A stretch of 64,000 nt of DNA from Polyangium jinanense (GTDB lineage: Bacteria; Myxococcota; Polyangia; Polyangiales; Polyangiaceae): contig NZ_JAGTJJ010000007.1 in NCBI RefSeq assembly GCF_028435365.1, forward strand, positions 1 to 64,000, in the 5' to 3' direction. Below, piece after piece: positions 44,901-53,871 of this stretch. Position numbers and translations under genes: made by a program. The number at the start of each line of letters is the position of its first letter. The stretch's first letter is position 1. Below the pieces are notes generated by a model, which searched no databases, was not told the origin of the DNA, and saw nothing but the letters and a program-made list of their open reading frames with translations.

Positions 44901-46532
44901 CTAACTTCGCACGACTCGTAAAAATACCTCGAGCCGTAGCGCGTCCGCCCGCGTCCTTGCCCGGGATCCCGCCGGTGCCGGCGCGCTCCGCCAGGCCGCG
45001 CCCGCGAGCGCCGAGGCCTGCGACGCGCGACCCATCCGCTGCACCTCGTAATCGACCGCCTCCACCGCCTCCTCGAGACGGCTGAAGCGGGCCATGCTCT
45101 CACCGTCGACGAGCACCTCCCAGCGCTTGCCGCGCGCGCCGCGGCACACGACGAGCGCCTCTGCGAGTGTTCCCGATCGACGCTCGAAATGCAGAACGAG
45201 CCCGTATTTGCCGAGAGACGCCCATGCGTTGTCGGAGATCGCGCGGACCTCGTCAGAGAGCCCGAGCCCCAGCGGATCGAAGCGCGCGGCGCGGTCCTGG
45301 ATCTCGCTGAGCGTGATCGCGCCCGCCTCCAGGTCGAATCCTGGATGATCGAAGGCGATGCGCTCCCAGGTGCGCCTCGCCGCGGAGGCGTCGCGGCCCT
45401 CGAGGTCCAGGTCCCGCGGCATGCCGAAGAGAGATGGAAGCGTGCAGAGATCCAGGGCGGAAAGATCCACAAAATCGAGGATCAAGCAATCGGTTTTTCC
45501 AGGAAATAGACGCGTCCCGCGCCCCACGCATTGCGCGTAGAGCCCCTCGTTCCGCGTGGGGCGGGCCATTGCGACGCAGCTCACGCCAGGATCGTCGAAG
45601 CCCTCGGTCAAGACCCCGACGTTGGTGAGCACGATCGTCCGGCCTTTTCGGAAGTCCTCGAGCGCTCTCGCGCGGTCTTCGGGCTTCATGGTGCCGTGGA
45701 CGATGCCGGCGGGGACACCGAGGGCGTTGAGCGCGTAGCAGAGGTTTCGCGCGTGGCTCACGGTCACGCAGAAGGCGATGGTGCGCCGGTCGCGCGCGAG
45801 CTCCTGGATCGCGCGGGCCACGAGAGCGTTGCGTTCCTCGATGTCCACGGCGAGCGCGAGCTCGTCCTCGGCGAAGTCGAGACCCTCGCCCGAGAGGCGC
45901 GAGAGGTCGGCGGTGGTGGCGATGCGATAGCCGGAGAGCCGCACGAGATAACCTTGCTCGATGAGCTCCGGCAATGTCTTCGCATAAACGATGCGCTCGA
46001 AGACCGTGTCGAGGCCCTGGCCGTCGCCGCGGGTGGTGGTGGCCGTGAAGCCGAGCAAGGTGCCATTCCAGTCGGAATCGAATGCTCCGAGGCGGCGGAG
46101 GACGCGGAGGTTGTCGTCGGCGGCGGCGTGGTGGCATTCGTCGTAGATGACGAGCCCGAGGTCGCGGCCGGCGAGGAGGTTGGAAAGGCGCGCGTCGTGA
46201 AGCGAGCGGATCGAGGCGACGATGACCTTGGCATCACGCGGCGCGCGGCGCGTGGCTTGCTCCACGGCGACGATGGCCTCGCCGGCGAGGGCGCGGTGGA
46301 TCTTGTCGCGGGCCTGCTCGACGAGCTCTTCCCGATGCGCGAGCACGAGGACGCCGCGGCGCGCGAGGCGAGAAAGTTCGGCGAAGATGACGGTTTTACC
46401 GGCGCCGGTCGGGAGGCAGACGACCATGCGGCGCAGGCCCGCGCGCCGGGCGGAGAGGACGGCGCTCACCGCTTCGCGCTGGTAGGGGCGGAGCGAGGGC
46501 GCAGGCGATGTCGCGGGCGGGGGAGGGGTCAT
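44901..46532 (-). CDS. DEAD/DEAH-type superfamily 2 helicase
   Basis: A helicase of 543 residues from the ATG at 46532 (MTPPPPATSPAP). Motif Q region LRPYQREAVSAVL, Walker A LPTGAGKT, motif II YDECHHA (DECH), motif III GFTATT, and in the second RecA domain NVGVLTEGFDDPGVS and QCVGRGTRLFPGK (motif VI) are present. The pattern is that of type III restriction/XPB-like helicases such as RadD. The C-terminal 140 residues are unconserved. It stands alone, divergent from the AgmX/PglI lipoprotein; 44688-44900 beyond its 3' end holds no gene. Confidence 0.92.
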   Translation of the reverse strand: MTPPPPATSPAPSLRPYQREAVSAVLSARRAGLRRMVVCLPTGAGKTVIFAELSRLARRGVLVLAHREELVEQARDKIHRALAGEAIVAVEQATRRAPRDAKVIVASIRSLHDARLSNLLAGRDLGLVIYDECHHAAADDNLRVLRRLGAFDSDWNGTLLGFTATTTRGDGQGLDTVFERIVYAKTLPELIEQGYLVRLSGYRIATTADLSRLSGEGLDFAEDELALAVDIEERNALVARAIQELARDRRTIAFCVTVSHARNLCYALNALGVPAGIVHGTMKPEDRARALEDFRKGRTIVLTNVGVLTEGFDDPGVSCVAMARPTRNEGLYAQCVGRGTRLFPGKTDCLILDFVDLSALDLCTLPSLFGMPRDLDLEGRDASAARRTWERIAFDHPGFDLEAGAITLSEIQDRAARFDPLGLGLSDEVRAISDNAWASLGKYGLVLHFERRSGTLAEALVVCRGARGKRWEVLVDGESMARFSRLEEAVEAVDYEVQRMGRASQASALAGAAWRSAPAPAGSRARTRADALRLEVFLRVVRS

Positions 46533-46649
46533 GCGCAAGGCGGCGAGTGTAAAAGAATTTTTCGCGAAAGGTCTCGGGATCGGCCCGTTTTCCGTCTTGC
46601 CAGCAAGCCGCACATAAGGAACCCTGCGCGAGCCTTGCGGATCGAGATC

Positions 46650-47918
46650 ATGAAGTCCACGAACATCGTTTGCCGCTCGAGGGGGCGGGCCTCGAGCCTA
46701 CCGTGGTTCGCAGCGCTCGCATGTGCCGCATCGGTCGCCAGTTGCACGCAGGCACCGCCGCAGACGCGGCAGGAGGCGGTGTCTCCTTCACCCGCACCCG
46801 CGAACGTTGTGGCACCACCACCCACCGTTCCCGAGGTTCACGTCGATGGTCCGCGTATCCGCGTCGCCCTGAAGGAGATCCGCCTGGACGACGCGACCAT
46901 TCCTTGGGACCCCGCGCTCTTCCGCGACCGGCTGCACAAGATCGACCCGCTCTTCGAGACCCTGCGAGAGCTTCGCAAGACCGAGCTCGACCGGCAAACG
47001 CCAGGTGAATGCGTTTTCGAGGCAGAACCCGATGTCCCTTTCATGGCGGTGGCCAGTGCCATTTTGACGAGCGCATTTGCTGGCTGTTCCGTGGCTTGGG
47101 TATCGACCGACGCGGGGTGGCTGAAGCTGCGGACGCCCATTCCACAGCCTCCCGGTGCGCCCTCGACCCCCGAGAGCAGGGTTCCCTCGCGCCGGCAGAT
47201 CGCGCTGCACCTCGGCTCCGCGCAGCTCGAGCTCACCATCTTCGCTGTCGTGCCGCCCGCCTCGGGCACAGGCCGAGAGCAGCTCGAGCAAGTGCTGAGC
47301 CGGAAGGTATCACGAGGGACGTCGGAAGCCCGTGAGCTCGGCAGCGCGCTCGTCGGGGCCTGCCAGGAGGGCCCGCGTCCATGTCCAGCAGGCCTGTGGT
47401 TGACCGCAGACGCGGACGTGCTCTTTCGCGGCGCTGCGGGCGCACTCGGGGCGATCGTCAATGCGCAAAAAGGAGCACCCGCCGGCGATGGCGGGGCCGC
47501 GGAGGTCTTGGTGAGCTTTCGCCCCCATGGCGCTGGGCCCCTCGATCAGCGCCCGCCTGCCATCCGGCTTGGAGCCACCGAGGTATCCGGCCGTCTCGCG
47601 CCGGAAGAGATCCAGCGCGTCGTTCGCGGCAGCTTCGGCGGATTCCGGGCCTGCTACGAGGAGGGGTTGAAGCGCAATCCCAATCTGGAGGGGCTTGTGA
47701 ACGTGCGTTTCGTGATCGGAAAGGACGGTCGCGTCACGCAAGCGGCTTCCTCCCCAGCGTCTCCCGCGACCCCGGAAGGCCAGGCGCCGCCCTCGCGGAT
47801 GCCTGACGAGAAGGTCGTCGCTTGCATTGTCGGAGCGTTCGAGAAGCTTGTTTTTCCTGCGCCGGAAGGGGGGATCGTGACCGTGATGTATCCCATCAAC
47901 TTCTCCCCGGGGAACTGA
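46650..47918 (+). CDS. AgmX/PglI C-terminal domain lipoprotein
   Basis: A 422-residue protein. The signal peptide ends in ASVASC, a lipobox. A Pro/Ala-rich stretch is followed by an unrecognised central region of about 230 residues, and the C-terminal 100 residues are the AgmX/PglI-type TonB-like domain typical of myxobacteria (LAPEEIQRVVRGSFGGFRACYEEGLKRNPNLEGLVNVRFVIGKDGRV ... CIVGAFEKLVFPAPEGGIVTVMYPINF). Such proteins take part in gliding or envelope functions in Myxococcus; here the role is unknown. It converges on the CoA-transferase gene with a 6-base gap. Confidence 0.85.
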   Translation: MKSTNIVCRSRGRASSLPWFAALACAASVASCTQAPPQTRQEAVSPSPAPANVVAPPPTVPEVHVDGPRIRVALKEIRLDDATIPWDPALFRDRLHKIDPLFETLRELRKTELDRQTPGECVFEAEPDVPFMAVASAILTSAFAGCSVAWVSTDAGWLKLRTPIPQPPGAPSTPESRVPSRRQIALHLGSAQLELTIFAVVPPASGTGREQLEQVLSRKVSRGTSEARELGSALVGACQEGPRPCPAGLWLTADADVLFRGAAGALGAIVNAQKGAPAGDGGAAEVLVSFRPHGAGPLDQRPPAIRLGATEVSGRLAPEEIQRVVRGSFGGFRACYEEGLKRNPNLEGLVNVRFVIGKDGRVTQAASSPASPATPEGQAPPSRMPDEKVVACIVGAFEKLVFPAPEGGIVTVMYPINFSPGN

Positions 47919-47924
47919 GCGCGC

Positions 47925-49877
47925 TCAGCGCGGCGCCTTCTGCTCCGCCTCCAGGAACTGGCTGGCTTCATCGCGGGTCTCGAAGATGTGCGGCGCGACG
48001 CCACGCCGGGTCAGCGCATCCCCGAGCTTCATGCGCAGAAACACGCTCGTCGTGTAGCGCGAGACGGTGTTGTAATAGCGGTCCATCAGATAGCGGACCA
48101 TCCGCGCGTAGTCGTCCGCGACGTCCTCCGGCATCTCGAACGTATCGTAGTTGACGATGACATCCACCCGCCGGCCGATGGTCCTGCAGCGCCGCTCCAC
48201 GCTCTGCCGCACCACCTCGACGTCCCTCCGGCTGCGTACCTGCATGCCGGCGAAGTTCAAGAACAACGTCCCGCGTTTGTCGTCGTAATGGATCCGCTCC
48301 TCCATGCTGAGGTGCAGGAACTCGGCGCGGAGGGCGAGGGGCTCCGCCTGGAAGATGCGCTCGTCCATGAGCGCTGGCCCCTCCGGCGGCAGGAGCGGTC
48401 GGAAGGCCATGTGCGCCAGGATATCGTCCTCCAGGTCCACGCCCGGCGCGATCTCTGTGAGCAAAAGGCCATCGTCGGTCAAGCGCAGCACGCAGCGCTC
48501 CGTCACGTAAAGCACCTGCTGCCCTCGCTTGGCCCCATAGGGTCCGCTGAAGGTCACCTGCTCCACGTGCTCCAGGAGCTTCTTGTGCCGACCCTCGCGC
48601 AGGATACGCAGCACGCCATTGCCGACGGCCACCTCCAGCCCGTCGCTCGTGAACGTCCCCAGGAAGACAACCTTGCGCGCATTCTGGCTGATGTTGATGA
48701 ACCCACCCGCCCCGGCCAGCCGCCCATTGAAGCGGCTCACGTTCACGTTGCCTTGCCGATCGCATTGCGCCATGCCGAGAAATGCGACGTCCAGGCCCCC
48801 GCCATCATAAAAGTCGAATTGCTGGTGCTGCTGGATCAACGCCTGCGTGTTCACGGCCGCGCCGAAATCCAGCCCGCTCGCCGGGATCCCGCCGATCACC
48901 CCCGGCTCCGTCGTCAGCGTGACCAGCTCGAGCACCCGCTCCTCGTGCGCCACCGATGCCACGCCCTCCGGCATGCCGATTCCCAGGTTCACCACCGAGC
49001 CCACCGAGAGCTCGAACGCAGCGCGGCGCGCGATGACCTTGCGCGCATCGAGCGGCATGCTCACCACGGCGTCCGGCGGGACGCGCAGCTCGGACGCGAA
49101 GGCCGGGCTATAGGCGGTGGCGTAGGTCTGCATGTGGTTCTGCGGCGCGGCCACCACGACGCAATCGACCAGGATGCCTGGGATTTGCACCTGCCGCGGG
49201 TGCAGCGTGCCCGAGGCGGCCACCCGCTCGACCTGCACGATGACGATGCCGCCACTGTTCTTCGCCGCCATGGCCATGGAGAGGCCGTCGAGCACGAGCG
49301 ACTCGCGCTCCATCGTGATATTGCCCTCGGGATCGGCCGTGGTGCCGCGCAGGAAGGCGACGTGGATGGGGAATGACTTGTAGTGAAGCCACTCCTCGCC
49401 GTTCAGCGTGATGAGCTCGACGAGGTCCTCGACGGTTCGCGGGTTGATCTTGCCGCCCGATTGCCGGGGATCCACGAACGTCGACAGCCCGACCTTGCTG
49501 AATACGCCCGGCCGCTTGCCGGCGATCTCGCGATAAAGCTGCGAGATACAGCCCTGGGGAAGGTTGTAGGCCTCGATCTTGTCGTGCAAGGCCAGGCGGC
49601 TGAGCTTCGGCACGAGGCCCCAGTGGCCACCGATCACGCGGCGCAAGAGCCCCTCGTGCCCCAGGCGGTTCAGCCCGCGCTCCTTGCCGTCACCCTGGCC
49701 GGCGGCGAAGACGAGGGTCAGATCACGCGGCGCGGAGGTGGCGAGGAAACGCCGCTCCAGGGCCGCGAGTAGCTCGTCGGGCGTGCCGTTTCCCACGAAA
49801 CCCGCGTTGGCCAGGGTGTCCCCGTCACGGAGCAGGGTCGCAGCTTCATCAGCGGATACGATCTTGTTCTTTGTCAT
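47925..49877 (-). CDS. Family I acyl-CoA:carboxylate CoA-transferase (propionate CoA-transferase-like)
   Basis: A 650-residue fused alpha/beta CoA-transferase. The N-terminal half starts MTKNKIVSADEAATLLRDGDTLANAGFVGNGTPDEL; the second half has VVNLGIGMPEGV and the catalytic Glu324 in LTTEPGVIGGIPASG, the same number as the active Glu of Clostridium propionicum propionate CoA-transferase; SQNARKVVFLGTFTSDGLEV closes the core. It moves CoA between short-chain acyl-CoAs and free acids. About 120 extra C-terminal residues (from ERIHYDDKRGTLFLNFAGM) go beyond the shorter members. It is the last gene of an operon with a porin and a GntP permease, so it probably activates the carboxylate they import. 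Confidence 0.92.
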   Translation of the reverse strand: MTKNKIVSADEAATLLRDGDTLANAGFVGNGTPDELLAALERRFLATSAPRDLTLVFAAGQGDGKERGLNRLGHEGLLRRVIGGHWGLVPKLSRLALHDKIEAYNLPQGCISQLYREIAGKRPGVFSKVGLSTFVDPRQSGGKINPRTVEDLVELITLNGEEWLHYKSFPIHVAFLRGTTADPEGNITMERESLVLDGLSMAMAAKNSGGIVIVQVERVAASGTLHPRQVQIPGILVDCVVVAAPQNHMQTYATAYSPAFASELRVPPDAVVSMPLDARKVIARRAAFELSVGSVVNLGIGMPEGVASVAHEERVLELVTLTTEPGVIGGIPASGLDFGAAVNTQALIQQHQQFDFYDGGGLDVAFLGMAQCDRQGNVNVSRFNGRLAGAGGFINISQNARKVVFLGTFTSDGLEVAVGNGVLRILREGRHKKLLEHVEQVTFSGPYGAKRGQQVLYVTERCVLRLTDDGLLLTEIAPGVDLEDDILAHMAFRPLLPPEGPALMDERIFQAEPLALRAEFLHLSMEERIHYDDKRGTLFLNFAGMQVRSRRDVEVVRQSVERRCRTIGRRVDVIVNYDTFEMPEDVADDYARMVRYLMDRYYNTVSRYTTSVFLRMKLGDALTRRGVAPHIFETRDEASQFLEAEQKAPR

Positions 49878-49901
49878 GGCGCATCCCCGCGTATCCAGCG
49901 G

Positions 49902-51485
49902 CTAAAAGAAGAGAAAGCCCGTGAGCTGTGCCGCTTCGTTGCTGGCCTTCACCCCGTCGGCGTATACGTCATCGATATGCGCGTAGTCCAGGCCAAAGCG
50001 CACCGCCGGCGAGGGGTCGACGAAGAAGCCGACCTCGTAGAAGCTCTCGTGATCGCGCACCTTGGCGGGGTTCGGATAGGAGCCGGCGTCGTGCAGCTGC
50101 GAGCGCGAGACGTTGGCGAAGAGCGCCACGCGGCCGCCCATGAAGGGCGGGTAATACTCCACGCCCACGAGAAACGTGGTCCAGCGCGGCAGGCGTAGCT
50201 CCCCGTTCGCGTCATAGACGGCCAATCCCGCGTCCACCGTCGAGGTATACACCGGCGCCGGCGTCGCCCCGGTGGGGTTCGGCAGCGCGGCGTGGCTCAC
50301 GCCCCCGTTCAGGCCGGTGTACATGTCGTTGATCGAGCGACCGGTGACGAACTCGCCGACCAGAGAGAGGGAGTTGTCCTTCTTGTCCTTTTTTGCCGGG
50401 ACGATGGGTAGATAAGCGCTGGCGGCGAAGCCCATCCCCGTCGCGGTGCGCGAGCCGAGGGGTTTTTCTGCAAATTCCGGCACGCGGAAATAGCGGAGAT
50501 CTCCCGAGAGCCCAATGGAGGCGGCGGTCAGGGCGGTGGACGTCAGATAACCCGTGTGCCAGCCGGTCCATTTGTTGAATACCAGCCGCACGCCAGCCTG
50601 GCCCTCTGGGACGGCGCTGTCGCGCGCCGGTGGCCGCACGGCTGCGGCGGCGATCTCGACGTTGACGGGCTCGGTCTTGAACGTGTGCGAGAGGCGGAGC
50701 TGTATCGTGCGGGAGAAGAGCTCGCCCACGAGGCCGGGCCATTGCACGATGGCGGGGAAATAGTGCGGCTGCCAGCCGAAGAGATCCCAGTAGTGCCCGA
50801 ACATGACGTCGACGATCGGCGTCTCCATCTTCAGGAAGGCGTGGCGGATGCGCAGGTTCGCATTGACGTAGAAGCCGTTTTCCGAGATCGTCGAGCCCAC
50901 CGTGCCCGTGGGACCCAGGAAATCGGTCTCGATCACGCCGCTCACGCGCAGGTTCGGCAGCGGCGGCGCCTGGATGCGCAGGCCAATGCGGGTGTCGCGA
51001 ATGGTGGCCTGAAAGCGTCCGTGCTGGCCGGCGTAGGTATCGGGGCGGGCCACCGGGAAGTTGCTGCTGAAGTCGGGGAAGCTCTGGGTCGAGTGGTACA
51101 TCATGTCGGCCTGGACGTACCCGTAGAGGGTCGTCTTCCAGCCGGCGAACGTAATGGTGGGGCTGCTTTCGGCGCGCGCGGCCGCGAGGTCATTGAGATC
51201 CTTCTTCGCAGCCTCGTATTCCTGGGGCGAGATGAGGCCTTTGTCGGCCAGGATGCGCAGGGTGGTGAGGCCGAAGACCGGCTTGGGCGCGGGCCTCGGC
51301 GCGGGCGCCTGTGACGGCGGCGCGGGGACGAGCTTCGTCGGGACACTCGCCGGATTCGTATCCACCACGCCGCCCGGGGGCGCGGGCGGCGCGGGCGCGG
51401 GCGCGGAAGCCGCGGCCAGGGCGTCCCGGCCGAGCGTGGCGAGGACGCAAAGGGTGAGGAAATGCAGACCGGTCGCGATGCGCAT
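49902..51485 (-). CDS. Outer-membrane porin with SHOCT-like N-terminal segment
   Basis: A 527-residue protein. The signal peptide ends ALAA before SAPAPAPP. After a Pro-rich stretch residues about 72-97 (LRILADKGLISPQEYEAAKKDL) look like a SHOCT motif. From about 110 on it is a beta-barrel (alternating strands such as TTLYGYVQADMMYHST, and a terminal LTGFLFF with aromatic end), like phosphate/polyanion-selective or DcaP-type porins. AGGAG precedes the ATG at 51485. It follows the permease gene by 56 bases; the operon logic is diffusion across the outer membrane, uptake by GntP, then CoA activation. Confidence 0.88.
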   Translation of the reverse strand: MRIATGLHFLTLCVLATLGRDALAAASAPAPAPPAPPGGVVDTNPASVPTKLVPAPPSQAPAPRPAPKPVFGLTTLRILADKGLISPQEYEAAKKDLNDLAAARAESSPTITFAGWKTTLYGYVQADMMYHSTQSFPDFSSNFPVARPDTYAGQHGRFQATIRDTRIGLRIQAPPLPNLRVSGVIETDFLGPTGTVGSTISENGFYVNANLRIRHAFLKMETPIVDVMFGHYWDLFGWQPHYFPAIVQWPGLVGELFSRTIQLRLSHTFKTEPVNVEIAAAAVRPPARDSAVPEGQAGVRLVFNKWTGWHTGYLTSTALTAASIGLSGDLRYFRVPEFAEKPLGSRTATGMGFAASAYLPIVPAKKDKKDNSLSLVGEFVTGRSINDMYTGLNGGVSHAALPNPTGATPAPVYTSTVDAGLAVYDANGELRLPRWTTFLVGVEYYPPFMGGRVALFANVSRSQLHDAGSYPNPAKVRDHESFYEVGFFVDPSPAVRFGLDYAHIDDVYADGVKASNEAAQLTGFLFF

Positions 51486-51541
51486 GGCAAGACGCTCCTT
51501 CGAGGGGTCCGAGGGGGGCGCAGCGCGCGCCCGGCGGTCCA

Positions 51542-52930
51542 TCAGTAGATGTGAAACGTGTAATAGAAGGCGATGACCACGAAGACGGCCGCGGTCTTGA
51601 TGAGGGTCATGGCGAAGATGTCGCCGTAGGATTGGCGGTGGCTCAGTCCGGTGACGGCGAGCAGCGTGATGACCGCGCCGTTGTGCGGAAGCGTATCCAT
51701 CCCGCCGCTGGCCATGGAGGCGACGCGGTGCAGGACCTCGGGAGGGATCCCCATTTGCGTGGCCTGCTCCAGGTATTGCTTGCCCATGGCCGCCAGGGCG
51801 ATACCCATGCCGCCGGACGCCGAGCCGGTGATGCCGGCGAGGGTGGTGGTGGTGATGGCCTCGTTGAGCAGGGGATTGTGGATGGCCTGCGCCATGGCCC
51901 CGCTGATGGCGCGGAAGCCCGGCAATGCGGCGATGACCCCGCCGAAGCCATACTCGGAGGCGGTGTTGAAGGCCGCCAAAAGCGCGCCGCCCACGGCCAC
52001 GGTGGCCGCCTTGGCAAAGGGCTCGCGCACGCGGGCGAACGCGGTGATGACGATGGCGCCGATGCCGACGAGCAACGCGCCCTCGACGGCCCACAGCGCG
52101 ATGAGCTTGGAGGTATCGAGCGCCGCGACGTCCTTCACGCCGACGGCCGCGAAATCGAAGCTCGGCCCGTAGACGTTCGGCAAGAGGCGCGTGAAGACGA
52201 GATTGAGCACACCCACCAGCACGAGCGGCAGGAACGCGACCAGCGGATGGATCGATTTCTCGTCGGCCTTCGCGGGCTCGCCCTCCTCCGCGCCGAAGCC
52301 CTCCCCGCGGTCCTGGGCCTTCTTGCGCTGGTAGGTCAGGTAAGCCATGCCCGCGGTGAAGACGAAGATCGCGCCGACCAGGCCGAGCCAGGGGGCGGCC
52401 CAGGTCGTGGTCTTGAAGAAGCTGGTGGGGATGATGTTCTGGATCTGCGGCGAGCCGGGCAGGGCATCCATGGTGAAGGTGAAGGAGCCCAGCGCGATGG
52501 TGCCCGGAATGAGGCGCTTGGGAATGTTGGCGGCCTTGAACAGCTCCAAAGCGAAGGGATACACCGCGAATGCGGCCACGAAGAGAGAGACGCCGCCGTA
52601 CGTCAAGAGGGCGCAGACGACGACCACGGCGAGGATGGCGTTGTTCTTGCCAATGAGGCGGGTGACGCGCTGGGTGATGGCCCGCGCGAAACCTGAGATT
52701 TCGATGAGCTTGCCGAACAGAGCCCCCAGGAGAAAAACAGGGAAGTAGGGCTTGAGAAACCCCGCCAGCTTCTCCATGTAGATGCCCGAGAAGAAGGCCG
52801 GGACGAGGGACGGGCTCACGCAGACGACGGCCAGCAAGGCGGCGACGGGCGCGAACAGGATCACGCTGAAGCCGCGGTAGGCCACGAACATGAGGAAACA
52901 CAGGGCAGCAAGGGTCGTGAGGACGTCCAT
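51542..52930 (-). CDS. GntP-family carboxylate permease
   Basis: A 462-residue permease with about twelve helices from the N-terminus on (MDVLTTLAALCFLMFVAYRG, FSVILFAPVAALLAVVCV). Features of the GntP/citrate-type superfamily are ALLTYGGVSLFVAAFAVYPFA, TFTMDALPGSPQIQNIIPT and the C-terminal ITGSASGGMGIAL ... SMASGGMDTLPHNGAVI. Members carry gluconate or short hydroxy- or keto-acids with protons. With the CoA-transferase downstream, a short-chain carboxylate such as a 3-hydroxy- or keto-acid is a reasonable guess. It is the first gene of the operon; the promoter should lie within 52931-53100. Confidence 0.92.
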   Translation of the reverse strand: MDVLTTLAALCFLMFVAYRGFSVILFAPVAALLAVVCVSPSLVPAFFSGIYMEKLAGFLKPYFPVFLLGALFGKLIEISGFARAITQRVTRLIGKNNAILAVVVVCALLTYGGVSLFVAAFAVYPFALELFKAANIPKRLIPGTIALGSFTFTMDALPGSPQIQNIIPTSFFKTTTWAAPWLGLVGAIFVFTAGMAYLTYQRKKAQDRGEGFGAEEGEPAKADEKSIHPLVAFLPLVLVGVLNLVFTRLLPNVYGPSFDFAAVGVKDVAALDTSKLIALWAVEGALLVGIGAIVITAFARVREPFAKAATVAVGGALLAAFNTASEYGFGGVIAALPGFRAISGAMAQAIHNPLLNEAITTTTLAGITGSASGGMGIALAAMGKQYLEQATQMGIPPEVLHRVASMASGGMDTLPHNGAVITLLAVTGLSHRQSYGDIFAMTLIKTAAVFVVIAFYYTFHIY

Positions 52931-53291
52931 CGAGTGACCTCCGCGAGGGCCGCGTCCCCACGGGCAAGGGGGGCGTCGCGGGCTGCATGTTCGGCGATGG
53001 GGCCCCGGTGACCAAGTGACACCGACTTATTTGGCGGACCGCGGCGAGAGGGCGCGCCGAAAAAACAACTTACATGTGCAGGTAAGATCCGACCGCGCGC
53101 CAAAGGGCGTTCATCATCAGAGAAGGGGCTTCGCCCCCTCCGCATGACGGCGGAGAAGCTTTGCAGGCGTTTGAGGTGGCTTCCGCATCATCGCCGAGAG
53201 CGCTTGCAGGTGCTCGAGTCGACGCCGGCATGACGTTCGGTCGGTCTTGCCGCTCCATGGGTGCTCGCCCCGACGCCGCGGAGCCCCTTCT

Positions 53292-53313
53292 CTCAGAGGG
53301 TGTTCCACAGACG
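53292..53313 (-). repeat. Single arm of the dispersed palindromic element
   Basis: CTCAGAGGGTGTTCCACAGA followed by CG is, in reverse, the same as the right arm at 44275-44297 apart from one inserted base, and close to 63806-63826. No pairing arm is next to it. Confidence 0.7.
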
Positions 53314-53431
53314 TCGCCGGCCCCAGAACCTCACCCCCCCGACCCCCTCTCCGCGCGGCGGCTGACCATTGGCCTCATCTGGCGCCTCTGTCAGGGACGG
53401 CTGGGAGGCGGTCGAACCTCGCAGAGCCTCG

Positions 53432-53870
53432 GGCGCATCCCATCGCGCCCTCGGCGAGGTCCGTTTTGGCCGAGCCGGGCCTCGCCGAGGCTCCGTCGCG
53501 ACGCGCCTGGACCTCGCGGAGGCCTGGCTGTCGTGAGCCGGACCTCGCCGAGGCTCCGTCGCGACGCGCCTGGACCTCACGGAGGCCTGGCTTGGCCGAG
53601 CCGGACCTCGGCGAGGCCTGGTCGCGACGAGCCTGGACCTCCCGGAGGCCCGGCTGTTCCGAACGGGACCTTCACGGAGGCCCGGCTGTTGCGACCCGAA
53701 GCTCGGCGAGGCCTGGCCGCGACGAGGCTGGACCTCACGGAGGCCCGGCTGGCCCGAATTGAACCTTCACGAGGCCTGGCCGCGACGAGGCTGGACCTCA
53801 CGGAGGCCCGGCTGGCCCGAACCGAACCTTCACGAGTCCTGGCCGCGACGCGCCGCGACCTCTCGGAGGG
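53432..53870. repeat. 63-bp minisatellite, about six and a half copies
   Basis: The marker GTCGCGACG or GCCGCGACG recurs at 53495, 53558, 53621, 53716, 53779 and 53842, that is at steps of exactly 63 bases except one step of 95 (one and a half units). Each unit also contains TGGACCTC(A/G)CGGAGGCC. Units near the left end are more uniform with each other than with those at the right. It ends at the stop codon of the gene at 53872. Confidence 0.9.
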
Positions 53871-53871
53871 C

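Larger units (their letters stand above)
52931..53871. other. Long gene-free region with repeats
   Basis: About 940 bases. The part next to the permease (52931-53100) is the likely promoter region and is AT-richer near 53060-53090. A GGGGC-TTC-GCCCC hairpin sits at 53125-53137, a copy of the dispersed palindrome arm at 53292-53313, and the 63-bp minisatellite fills 53432-53870. Frames open through the repeat on both strands because the unit is a multiple of three; they are not believable genes. Confidence 0.7.

Noticed and set aside
49902..53015. Single 1037-residue protein covering the porin and permease genes
   Set aside because: The N-terminal half is out-of-frame GntP sequence; two genes with their own starts are present.
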